64,000 nucleotides of DNA, taken from the NCBI GenBank assembly GCA_963813555.1, contig CAWEZX010000002.1, positions 744,001 through 808,000 of the forward strand, written 5' to 3'. The first letter of the stretch is position 1. Each line of letters starts with the position of its first letter. Shown here piece after piece: positions 25,073-33,495 of this stretch. Both the position numbers and the translations under genes were made by a program. This DNA is from Roseiarcus sp963813555 (GTDB lineage: Bacteria > Pseudomonadota > Alphaproteobacteria > Rhizobiales > Beijerinckiaceae). The notes under the pieces were generated by a model, which was not told the DNA's origin, did not search any database, and worked only from the letters and a program-made list of their open reading frames with translations.

Positions 25073-26671
25073 ATGAGCGACGCCGTGAAGCCGGCGCTAA
25101 GCCGGCGAAGATTGTTCGAACTCGTGGGCGCGAGCGTCGGTGGCGCGGCGGCCTACCAGGCGATGACTCGCCTTGGATACGCGGAGGAATCGCCGTATCG
25201 AGGCCCGATCAAGCTCGACGGCGATCCCAAGGGCGCATCGGTGGTCGTTTTGGGGGCTGGCCTCGCCGGGATGACCGCGGCGATCGAGCTTGAGCGGGCG
25301 GGCTACGCAGTGAGCGTCCTCGAGTACAACCACCGGCCCGGGGGGCGAAACTGGACGATCAGGGGCGGCGACGTCTACACCGAACTCGGCGGAGCGACGC
25401 AAACCTGCGCGTTCGACGCCGGCCTCTATCTCAATCCGGGGCCGTGGCGCATTCCGTACCATCATTACGCGATTCTCGACTATTGCCGCCGCTTCGGGGT
25501 GACGCTCGAGCCTTTCATCCAGCTCAACCACAACGCCTATCTGCATTCCGCCAACGCTTTTGACGGCAAACCGCAGCGCATTCGCGACATCAAGGCTGAT
25601 TTCGACGGCGGCGTGGCCGAGCTCCTGGCCAAGGCGACAAAAAAGGGCGCGCTCGACGACGCGGTGTCGACGGAGGATCAGGGAATCCTGCTCGAGGCGC
25701 TGCGGTCGCTTGGCGCGCTCGACAAGGACTTCCGCTACCGGACAGGCGACGCCTCGGCGGCTCATCGCGGCTATGCGAAGGATCGGGGAGGCGGCCTCGG
25801 CGCGGCGCCGATCGATGGCGACCCGATTGGGCTGCACGATATTCTGACGTCTCGCCTGTGGCGGGGCTTGCAAAGTTTTCTCCTCTACGATTTTCAGACA
25901 ACAATGTTCCAGCCAGTCGGCGGCATGGGGAGGATCGGCGAAGCGTTCGCGCGACAGATCCCGGATCGCATTCGATACGGAGCGAAAGTCATCGCCATCC
26001 GTCAGAACGACAGCGGCGTCGCTGTCGCCTTCGAGGACCTCGCCGCTGGCGGCGCTGTCCGGGAGGTCAAGGCAGACTGGTGCGTGTGCGCGCTGCCGCT
26101 AACCATTCTGAGCCAGATCCCGGTGAACGTGTCAGCGCCAATGAAGGCGGCGATCGACGCTGTTCCCTATGCCTCCGCGGTGAAGTTCGGCCTGCAGTTC
26201 TCGCGCCGGTTCTGGGAGGAGGACGAGTACATTTTTGGCGGGATCAGCTACACCGATCTGCCGATCCGGCAGATTTCCTATCCCTCCGCCAATTTCAACG
26301 CCGGGGGAAAAGGCGTGCTGCTCGGCGGGTACACGTTCGACGGCCCCAATTCCTATGAGTTCACGGCGATGCAGCCGGCCGAGAGAGTGAAGCGCGCGGT
26401 CGAGTTCGGCGCTGAGATCCACCCGCAATATCGCGCCGAGTTCGAGAACGGCGTCTCGGTCGCCTGGAGCCGTGTCCCGTTCACGCTTGGGTGCGCGGGC
26501 GATTGGTCGGATGAAGCGCGCAAAGCGCATTACAACGACCTCTGTGCGATCGACGGCCGGATTGTCCTGGCCGGCGAGCACGCCTCTTACATTCCGGCTT
26601 GGCAGGAGGGCGCCATTCTGTCGGCGCTGGACGCGATCCAGCGCTTGCATAAGCGCGTTATTGCGTCATGA
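25073..26671 (+). CDS. exported flavin amine oxidase-type dehydrogenase
   Basis: A 532-residue flavoprotein of the monoamine oxidase/LAAO fold. The N-terminus MSDAVKPALSRRRLFELVGASVGG is a twin-arginine-like signal, so it probably works in the periplasm. FAD is bound by VVVLGAGLAGMTAAIELERAGY and VLEYNHRPGGRNWTIRGGD; the C-terminal FAD contact is GRIVLAGEHASYIPAWQEGAILSALDAI. The stop overlaps the start of a cytochrome c gene (ATGA), so the two are translationally coupled. By analogy with nicotine oxidoreductase NicA2, which passes electrons to a cytochrome c, this is probably an amine dehydrogenase using that cytochrome. An alternative start at 25043 would add ten residues. Substrate unknown. 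Confidence 0.8.
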   Translation: MSDAVKPALSRRRLFELVGASVGGAAAYQAMTRLGYAEESPYRGPIKLDGDPKGASVVVLGAGLAGMTAAIELERAGYAVSVLEYNHRPGGRNWTIRGGDVYTELGGATQTCAFDAGLYLNPGPWRIPYHHYAILDYCRRFGVTLEPFIQLNHNAYLHSANAFDGKPQRIRDIKADFDGGVAELLAKATKKGALDDAVSTEDQGILLEALRSLGALDKDFRYRTGDASAAHRGYAKDRGGGLGAAPIDGDPIGLHDILTSRLWRGLQSFLLYDFQTTMFQPVGGMGRIGEAFARQIPDRIRYGAKVIAIRQNDSGVAVAFEDLAAGGAVREVKADWCVCALPLTILSQIPVNVSAPMKAAIDAVPYASAVKFGLQFSRRFWEEDEYIFGGISYTDLPIRQISYPSANFNAGGKGVLLGGYTFDGPNSYEFTAMQPAERVKRAVEFGAEIHPQYRAEFENGVSVAWSRVPFTLGCAGDWSDEARKAHYNDLCAIDGRIVLAGEHASYIPAWQEGAILSALDAIQRLHKRVIAS

Positions 26672-27093
26672 GACGTGTGGCGTTGCGCGCCATCGCGCTC
26701 ATCGTTTCGGCGTCCGCCGGGGTTCCGGCGCTGGCCGACGACGCTCCGGCGAAAAGCGCCGCCATGAGCCACGGGTTGGAATTCTCCGAGCAAGGCGGAG
26801 CCGACCTTTACAGCCACGTTTGCGCCGCTTGCCATCAGCCTGACGCGAAGGGCGCGGTCGGCGCCGCGGCCTACCCGCCGCTTGCCGAGGACGGGAAACT
26901 CGCTTCGACCGCCTTCATGCTGACGGTCTTACTTCGTGGATTGAATGGCATGCCGCCGGTCGGGGGCATGATGAGCGACGCGCAAGTCGCCGACGTCGTC
27001 AATTACGTCCGCACGCACTTCGGCAACGCTTACCCCGACGCCGTTTCGGCCGCGGACGTTGCGGCGGCGAGGCGACGAGCGCCGCCGCCGTGA
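26668..27093 (+). CDS. exported class I cytochrome c
   Basis: A 141-residue c-type cytochrome. A Sec signal peptide (MRRVALRAIALIVSASAG, cleavage after about ALA at residue 23) precedes a single haem-binding site CAACH with cysteines 52 and 55 and His56. The likely distal Met is in the GGMMSDAQVADVVNYVRTHFG segment, the typical class I C-terminal helix. The start overlaps the stop of the flavin amine oxidase by four bases. It is therefore probably its electron acceptor, delivering electrons to a terminal oxidase. The end of the gene lies 12 bp from the convergent lon stop. Confidence 0.85.
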   Translation: MRRVALRAIALIVSASAGVPALADDAPAKSAAMSHGLEFSEQGGADLYSHVCAACHQPDAKGAVGAAAYPPLAEDGKLASTAFMLTVLLRGLNGMPPVGGMMSDAQVADVVNYVRTHFGNAYPDAVSAADVAAARRRAPPP

Positions 27094-27105
27094 TTTTGCG
27101 CGCCG

Positions 27106-29532
27106 TTACGAAGGCGACAACGCCTCGCTATCGGCGGGGGACTCGTTCACGGCCCCGGTCGGCTTCGCCGCTTCGAGGGCCGAAGACACCGCGTCGTCCA
27201 CTCGCTCGAGCCATGTGAATGTCAATTGCTCGCGCACCTCTTCGGGGATGTCTTCGAAGTCTCTTTTGTTGCGCGCCGGCAGCATGACGCGCCGGATCCC
27301 GGCTCGGTGCGCGGCGACGACCTTCTCCTTGATCCCGCCCACCGGAAGCACGAGGCCCCTGAGGCTGATCTCTCCGGTCATCGCGGTGTCGCTGCGTATG
27401 GTGCGATCGGTCAGGAGCGAAACGAGCGCCATGAACATCGCCACCCCGGCGCTCGGGCCGTCTTTCGGCGTCGCGCCCGCCGGCACGTGGATGTGAATGT
27501 CGGTCTTTTCGAAGCGCGAAGCGTCAATTCCGTACGAGCCGGCGCGATTCTTGACGATGCTGAGCGCGGCCTGCGCGCTTTCCTTCATCACCTCGCCGAG
27601 CTGGCCGGTGAGGATCAGCCGTCCGGCGCCCGGAGTGGCGGTCGCCTCGATGAAGAGGATGTCGCCGCCGACCGGAGTCCAGGCGAGACCCGTCGCCACC
27701 CCCGGGATGCTGGTCCGCATCGCGACCTCGTCCTCGAACGGCGGCGGGCCCAGAATGCCTGGGAGATCGCCGGCGGAGATCGCAATCGGGCCGCTCTCGC
27801 CTTCGGCGACCCGCATGGCGGCCTGACGCAGCACCCTCCCGATCTCGCGCTCCAGGCTTCGAACGCCAGCCTCTCGGGTATAGCTCTCGATGATGCCCCG
27901 GATCGCGTCATCGGCGATCTCAGCCTGGTCCGGCTTGAGGCCGTTGGCGTTTAATTGGCGTCGAACAAGATAGCGGCGCGCGATCTGAAACTTTTCGTTT
28001 CCTGTGTAGCCTGCGAGACTGATGATCTCCATGCGGTCGCGAAGCGGGCCGGGGATGGTGTCGAGCATATTCGCCGTCGCGATGAACACGACGCGGCTGA
28101 GGTCGAACGGCACGCCGAGGTAATTGTCGCGAAAGGTGTTGTTCTGCTCGGGATCAAGCACTTCCAGCATCGCGGAGGCGGGATCGCCTTGAATGCCGGC
28201 GCCAAGCTTGTCGATCTCGTCGAGCATCATGACGCAGTTGCGGGCGCCGGCCTTGCGGATCGCCTGAATGATGTTGCCGGGGAGAGCGCCAATATAGGTT
28301 CGCCGATGGCCGCGGATCTCCGCTTCGTCGTGCACGCCGCCGAGACTGACCCGGACAAACTTGCGGTTCATGGCGCGCGCAATCGACTGACCAAGAGACG
28401 TCTTGCCGACGCCGGGAGGCCCGACAAAGCAAAGGATCGGCGCCTTGCCGTCGGGCGCCAGTTTGCGAACGGCGAGATATTCGATGATCCTGCGCTTGAT
28501 CTTCTCAAGACCGAAGTGATCCTCGTCGAGGATGCGCCGCGCCGCGGCGATGTCGATCGGCGCCTCCTCGGGAAGCGCCCACGGCAGGTCCACCAGCCAA
28601 TCGAGGTAGGTCCGCACCATGCCGTACTCGCCCGCGGCCTCCGGCATGCGCTGCAGCCTTCGCAATTCCTTGCGCGCCTGGTCATCGACCTCCTTCGGCA
28701 TATGCGCGTTGGCGATCGCCTTCTCGAGTTCGGCGATTTCAGCTGACTTTCCCTCATCCGCCTCGCCAAGCTGGCGCTGGATGGCCGCCATCTGCTCGCG
28801 CAGCAGGACCTCGCGATTGCGGGAGTTGAGCGAGGCCTTGGTTTCCCGGCCGATCTCCTGCGACAGCCGAAGCACCTCGATCCGGTGCGCGAGCAGGCGC
28901 GAGACCCGCTCCATTCGGGCGCCAATGTCCACCGTCTCGAGGATCTCTTGCTTCTCGTCCGGCGTCGCGTCCATGAAGGTCGCCACCAGATCGGCGAGCC
29001 CGCTCGGCGAATCGACGCCCTGGATGGTCGCCAGCAATTCATTGGGCGCTTGCGGCAGGAGCTGGATAGCCTCGATCGCCTGGCCCTTGAGATGAACGAA
29101 ACGGGCCTCGATCTCGTTTGACGTCGGACTGGGCTCCGGAATCCTTTCCGTCCTGGCGACGAAGAAGGGCCAGCCGGTCAGATAATCGTCGACTCGGAAC
29201 CGTTGCTCTCCCTGGCAAATGAGATGATTCGTACCGTCCGGCGCGGTGATGTAGCGAACGATATTGGCGACCGTCCCCATTCGATGCAGGTCGATTGGCA
29301 GGGGATCGGCGAGCTCGGCGTTGCGCTGCATCAAGATGCCGACCGGCTTTTGTTCCCTCACTGCTCTCTGCGCCGCGAGCACCGAACGGGGACGGCTGAG
29401 CGTGATCGGCAACACCGTCCCGGGAAACAGCACCATGCCGCGCACCGGCACGATGATCAGGGCGTCAGGCGGCAATGGCGGCGCAGTCGCCGCGCCAAGG
29501 GTTTCTTCGGAGCCTGTCGCGGCGTCAGCCAT
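27106..29532 (-). CDS. lon: ATP-dependent Lon protease
   Basis: An 808-residue LonA-type AAA+ serine protease for damaged and regulatory proteins in the cytoplasm. The N-terminal substrate domain (LIIVPVRGMVLFPGTVLPITL) is followed by a coiled-coil region, Walker A GPPGVGKTSLGQS near residue 368, and the typical VSLGGVHDEAEIRGHRRTYIGALPG. The protease domain has the nucleophile Ser694 in KDGPSAGVAMF and the partner Lys in GIKEKVVAAHRAG. Family length is normal. It begins inside the end of the hsp20 gene (eight-base overlap), so the two are coupled. A different lon copy may exist elsewhere, since lon in this group is often beside clpX and hupB. Confidence 0.95.
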   Translation of the reverse strand: MADAATGSEETLGAATAPPLPPDALIIVPVRGMVLFPGTVLPITLSRPRSVLAAQRAVREQKPVGILMQRNAELADPLPIDLHRMGTVANIVRYITAPDGTNHLICQGEQRFRVDDYLTGWPFFVARTERIPEPSPTSNEIEARFVHLKGQAIEAIQLLPQAPNELLATIQGVDSPSGLADLVATFMDATPDEKQEILETVDIGARMERVSRLLAHRIEVLRLSQEIGRETKASLNSRNREVLLREQMAAIQRQLGEADEGKSAEIAELEKAIANAHMPKEVDDQARKELRRLQRMPEAAGEYGMVRTYLDWLVDLPWALPEEAPIDIAAARRILDEDHFGLEKIKRRIIEYLAVRKLAPDGKAPILCFVGPPGVGKTSLGQSIARAMNRKFVRVSLGGVHDEAEIRGHRRTYIGALPGNIIQAIRKAGARNCVMMLDEIDKLGAGIQGDPASAMLEVLDPEQNNTFRDNYLGVPFDLSRVVFIATANMLDTIPGPLRDRMEIISLAGYTGNEKFQIARRYLVRRQLNANGLKPDQAEIADDAIRGIIESYTREAGVRSLEREIGRVLRQAAMRVAEGESGPIAISAGDLPGILGPPPFEDEVAMRTSIPGVATGLAWTPVGGDILFIEATATPGAGRLILTGQLGEVMKESAQAALSIVKNRAGSYGIDASRFEKTDIHIHVPAGATPKDGPSAGVAMFMALVSLLTDRTIRSDTAMTGEISLRGLVLPVGGIKEKVVAAHRAGIRRVMLPARNKRDFEDIPEEVREQLTFTWLERVDDAVSSALEAAKPTGAVNESPADSEALSPS

Positions 29533-29941
29533 TTGAGGCCTCCGATTTCTGCAGCGTTATGAGCAGGTAGCCGTTGGAGTTTGACCGATGAATGGCGCTG
29601 TAGCGTCCTGCAGGCAGACCGACGCGGCGTTCAAATCGGCCTTGTGGCAGCTCGAGACGATGGATGATGGCGGTCCGCATCTCCTCCGGATAGGTACGAC
29701 TTCCCGAGATCAGCAACTCGCCTTGGCTAATGACCGCCTTGACCTCGTCGAAGTCGACCCCGGGCAGAGCGACCAGCACCAGCACGGCGCGTTCAGTCTC
29801 GAGGATGTCGACCGGCGGCTCCCATGCGACCGGGGAACGCGAGCCGGACGGCGGGAAGAATTGCCGATGCATGCGCTCTGCGCGCGCGAGCATCTCGAAA
29901 GCCTCCGACCACATCCAATAGCTCGGAAATTTTGTTTCCAT
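29525..29941 (-). CDS. Hsp20/alpha-crystallin family small heat-shock protein
   Basis: A 138-residue small chaperone that holds unfolding proteins. The alpha-crystallin domain is recognised from WEPPVDILETERAVLVLVALPGVDFDEVKAVISQGELLISGSR and the RLELPQGRFERRVGLPAGRYS segment that follows. The usual C-terminal IxI motif is not evident; the chain ends LLITLQKSEASNG. The ATG at 29941 with GTGAGGCG upstream is preferred to an earlier in-frame codon at 29995. It is the first gene of an hsp20-lon operon. Confidence 0.87.
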   Translation of the reverse strand: METKFPSYWMWSEAFEMLARAERMHRQFFPPSGSRSPVAWEPPVDILETERAVLVLVALPGVDFDEVKAVISQGELLISGSRTYPEEMRTAIIHRLELPQGRFERRVGLPAGRYSAIHRSNSNGYLLITLQKSEASNG

Positions 29942-30077
29942 CGCCTCACCCGAACCAGCAGCGCCGATTTTTGATCCCGACCTGTCGAAGCTCAATAGCG
30001 CAATTCCCGCCGGCGTTCATCTGGCGCCGGCGACTTTATCCGGATCGAAGATGGCTTTCGAGCCGCAAAGCGCCGCC

Positions 30078-30107
30078 AAACGGGGATTGCGGCGTTCTAA
30101 AATCAAG
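30078..30107 (-). promoter_or_regulatory. candidate RpoH (heat-shock sigma) promoter for hsp20-lon
   Basis: On the minus strand CTTGAT (30102-30107) is separated by 16 bases from CCCCGTTT (30078-30085). This fits the heat-shock sigma pattern of CTTGAA, a 13-17 base spacer and CCCCATNT. It lies about 137 bp upstream of the hsp20 start and points at it. No transcription data are available. Confidence 0.45.
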
Positions 30108-30204
30108 TTCGCAGCGCCAGTTGGGCTTAAGCGCCGCCGCCCGCCATTTACAGACGCGGCCGGCCGGCCGATGCTGGGCGGGGTAACTCGCAAGGGGAGG
30201 GGAA

Positions 30205-33200
30205 ATGTTGGACTCGTCGATTGAGATCCTAACGACGCCGCGCCGCGACGATCTTGACCTTCTGCGGATCGCCAACGGCGCCGGCCTTTCGATCAGCCTT
30301 CTGCCAAGCGGCGCGATCTTCGCCATCGAGCACACGCAGCCTGCTCGTCGGATCATGATCAACCAGACGCTCGCGTCGCCGATCGCCAATGGCATGGGGC
30401 GTCTTTTTTTGCGCGTGGGCGGCCTTCAACCGGAGATTCTGCCCGTAATTGGTCCCGAGGCTGGGCTTCGCGTCGGCTGGTCGGACGACCGCTATGTCTG
30501 GGAGGGAGAACAGAGCGGCCTCAGCCATAGGGTCACCTTCTGGCTGCATCCGCGCGTGAACGCGTGGTTCTGGCGGGTCGAAGTCGTCAACCGCCGCGAC
30601 GGAGAGCTCCCCTGCGACGCTGTCTTCATTCAGGATCTCGGGCTCGGCGATCAGGGATTTCTCATGAACAATGAGGCCTACGCCAGTCAGTATACGGACC
30701 ATCACATCGCGCGCCATCCCCGCCTGAACCATGTTCTGATGAGCAGGCAAAATTTGTCGCAAGGAGGCGCCTATCCGTGGGCCGCGCATAGCTGCCTCGA
30801 AGGCGCCGAGGGCTTCGCGACCGATTTTCGCCAGTTTATGGGGCCTGCGTACCGCGACGCCGATCAACTGGGCGTTCCGTTCGGGACGAGCCTGCCATCG
30901 GAGCGCCTTCAGTACGAGACAGCGTGCGCGGCTCTGCAGTCGAAGGCCGTGACGCTTGAGCCCGGTGGAGAGGGGTCGTGGACGTTTTTCGGCTTCTACG
31001 AGTCAGATCACCCTGGTGCGTCGAGCGACGCCGACCTGAGCCGGATTGACGCGGTCGAAGGCGCCAGCAAGGACTGGGCGCCACGCGATGTCTCCGTGTC
31101 CGAGCCGCCGCGAACTCTGCTCCATCGCGCCCGCTCCGCCGTTGCGGAATCGCTTGACGAGAAGGCGATAAGGGCGAGTTACCGCAGGCGCACGCATGTC
31201 GAGCGAGCCGCCGACCAACTTCTGTCTTTCTTTGTTCCGGGAAGGACGCACAGCCGCCACGTCGTTCTGCGCGAGAAGGAACACATAGTCGCGCGACGCC
31301 ACGGTTCCCTGGTGCGCAGCGGCGATCAGATGCTGCCCGACGAGACAATTCTTTGCGCGACCGCGTGGATGCACGGCGTGTTCGGCGCGCAACTCACCAT
31401 CGGCAATACGTCGTTTCACAAGCTTTTTTCCGTTTCGCGCGATCCCTACAACATCACCCGCGCCAGCGGACTGCGCATGCTGATGGAGACGAAGGAAGGA
31501 TGGCGGTTGCTGACTGTCCCGTCCGTTTTCGAGATGGGCCTCAGCGATTGCCGCTGGATCTATTGGCTGGGCGAGCGAATCGTCACGGTCTCGGCGACCG
31601 CTTCCGGCGACGAGCCCGCCATGCAGTGGCGCGTCACCGTCGAAGGGCCAAGATGCCGCTTTCTCGTCTTTGGCCATCTGGTCCTCGGCGAGCAGGAATT
31701 TGCGCCTGCCAGCCGCACTGAGATCGACACAAAGCGAAAGCGCTTCACTTTCCGGCCCGATCTCGATGATCGCTGGGGCCAGCAATACCCCGAGGCGGTC
31801 TATCGCCTTGTGACGAGTACGCCCGGACGCGTTGAAGCCATTGGCGGAGACGAATTGCTATACGCCGACGGCAAGCGCCGCAGCGGCGGATACGCCGCGA
31901 TTCGGACGCGGCCAACGAACGAATTTGCGTTCGCGGTCGTGGGCTCGATGACCGATGCAAAGCAAGCCGACGCGCTGGCGTCGAAATACTCGAAGCCGGT
32001 CGACGAAGCTCAGATGCTCAAGTCCAGCGACCGCTTCTGGCGCAATCTCACGCGCGGCTTTCGGGTGAATAGCGCCAAGAATACCGCGGACGCGCTTGCC
32101 GTCGACACGATCTTTCCCTGGCTCGCGCACGACGCGATGATCCATCTCACTGCGCCGCATGGCCTCGAACAATACACCGGCGGCGCCTGGGGCACCCGCG
32201 ATGTCTGCCAAGGCTCGATCGAACTCCTGCTGACGCTCGAGCATGATCAGCCAGTCAAAGAGATTCTGCGCATCCTCTTTGCTCAGCAATACGAAGAGAG
32301 CGGCGATTGGCCACAATGGTTCATGCTCGAACCCTATTCCGTGGTGCAGGACAAGGAGTCGCACGGCGACATCATCGTCTGGCCGCTCAAGGCGCTCTGC
32401 GACTATATCGAGGCCACTGGCGATTTCGCCTTTCTCGAGGAGGGGATCGCTTGGCGCCGCTCGGATGATTTCGAGAAGACGGCGCATGTCGATCCGGTGA
32501 CCAGCCATGTTGACAAGCTGATCGAGACCGTGCGCGCGCGATTCATTCCGGGCACGAATCTGGTTCGATACGGCAACGGCGACTGGAACGATTCGCTGCG
32601 ACCGGTCGACTCGACCAAGCGCGATTGGATGACGAGCGCCTGGACGGTCGTTCTCTTCTACGAGCAGCTTCGCCGCTATGCCGAAATTCTTCGCCGAGCA
32701 AAGCGCGCTCTAAAACAGGCCAAGGAGCTTGACGCGCTAGCAGCCGCGGTGCGTAAGGACTTCAATGCTTATCTCATCCGTGACGGAGTTGTCGCCGGCT
32801 ATGGCGTGTTCCGGCCCGAAGGCGGCGAGCCCGAGCTGTTGTTGCACCCGAGCGACAAACAAACGGGCCTCGCCTTCTCGCTTCTGCCGATGACCCAGAG
32901 CATGATCGGCGGCCTGTTCACCCAGGCCCAGGCGCGCAAGCACTTGAGCCTCATCCGCAAGCACCTCCTATTTTCCGACGGCGCGCGGCTGATGGACAAG
33001 CCGATCGCCTATCACGGCGGCCCGGAGACGTTCTTTCAGCGCGCGGAATCGGCCGCGTTCTTCGGCCGCGAAATCGGGCTCATGTATACGCATTCGCATC
33101 TGCGCTACGGCGAGGCGATGAGCGACATCGGCGAATTCGGGGCTTTGTGGGAGGCGCTGTTGGTCGCCAACCCAATCGCAGTGACGGATGAGCTTCCGCA

Positions 33201-33495
33201 CGCGTCGCCGAGGCAGCGCAACGCCTATTTCAGCAGTAGCGACGCCGCCTTCCAGGACCGCTATCAGGCGAGCGATGAATGGGCGCGCGTCAAAGCGGAC
33301 TCGATCGCGGTCGACGGCGGTTGGCGCATCTATTCGAGCGGCCCCGGCCTCTACGCCAACATGCTCATTCGCCATGCCTTCGGGCTACGACGGCAATTCG
33401 GGAAGCGAATCGTGACGCCGGGCTTGAGAAAGACGCGCAGAGACCTCACCCTCGAATGGCCCGGTAGGCCTGGCGGCGGCTCGCGGCGGCGGTGA
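30205..33495 (+). CDS. GH94 phosphorylase-like enzyme (candidate 1,2-beta-oligoglucan phosphorylase)
   Basis: A 1096-residue protein of glycoside hydrolase family 94 (cellobiose-phosphorylase-like). The (alpha/alpha)6 barrel lies in the second half, with YTGGAWGTRDVCQGSIELL, WPQWFMLEPYSVVQDKESHGDIIVWPLKALCDYI and NLVRYGNGDWNDSLRP; the general acid is expected to be Asp793 or Asp796 in GDWND. The N-terminal third is beta-sandwich-like. The length of about 1100 residues matches known 1,2-beta-oligoglucan phosphorylases better than cellobiose phosphorylases (about 800). No signal peptide, so phosphorolysis would be cytoplasmic. A strong GGGGAGGGGA site precedes the ATG. The gene's 3' end overlaps the convergent GH15 gene by 50 bp. 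Substrate is inferred, not shown. Confidence 0.75.
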   Translation: MLDSSIEILTTPRRDDLDLLRIANGAGLSISLLPSGAIFAIEHTQPARRIMINQTLASPIANGMGRLFLRVGGLQPEILPVIGPEAGLRVGWSDDRYVWEGEQSGLSHRVTFWLHPRVNAWFWRVEVVNRRDGELPCDAVFIQDLGLGDQGFLMNNEAYASQYTDHHIARHPRLNHVLMSRQNLSQGGAYPWAAHSCLEGAEGFATDFRQFMGPAYRDADQLGVPFGTSLPSERLQYETACAALQSKAVTLEPGGEGSWTFFGFYESDHPGASSDADLSRIDAVEGASKDWAPRDVSVSEPPRTLLHRARSAVAESLDEKAIRASYRRRTHVERAADQLLSFFVPGRTHSRHVVLREKEHIVARRHGSLVRSGDQMLPDETILCATAWMHGVFGAQLTIGNTSFHKLFSVSRDPYNITRASGLRMLMETKEGWRLLTVPSVFEMGLSDCRWIYWLGERIVTVSATASGDEPAMQWRVTVEGPRCRFLVFGHLVLGEQEFAPASRTEIDTKRKRFTFRPDLDDRWGQQYPEAVYRLVTSTPGRVEAIGGDELLYADGKRRSGGYAAIRTRPTNEFAFAVVGSMTDAKQADALASKYSKPVDEAQMLKSSDRFWRNLTRGFRVNSAKNTADALAVDTIFPWLAHDAMIHLTAPHGLEQYTGGAWGTRDVCQGSIELLLTLEHDQPVKEILRILFAQQYEESGDWPQWFMLEPYSVVQDKESHGDIIVWPLKALCDYIEATGDFAFLEEGIAWRRSDDFEKTAHVDPVTSHVDKLIETVRARFIPGTNLVRYGNGDWNDSLRPVDSTKRDWMTSAWTVVLFYEQLRRYAEILRRAKRALKQAKELDALAAAVRKDFNAYLIRDGVVAGYGVFRPEGGEPELLLHPSDKQTGLAFSLLPMTQSMIGGLFTQAQARKHLSLIRKHLLFSDGARLMDKPIAYHGGPETFFQRAESAAFFGREIGLMYTHSHLRYGEAMSDIGEFGALWEALLVANPIAVTDELPHASPRQRNAYFSSSDAAFQDRYQASDEWARVKADSIAVDGGWRIYSSGPGLYANMLIRHAFGLRRQFGKRIVTPGLRKTRRDLTLEWPGRPGGGSRRR

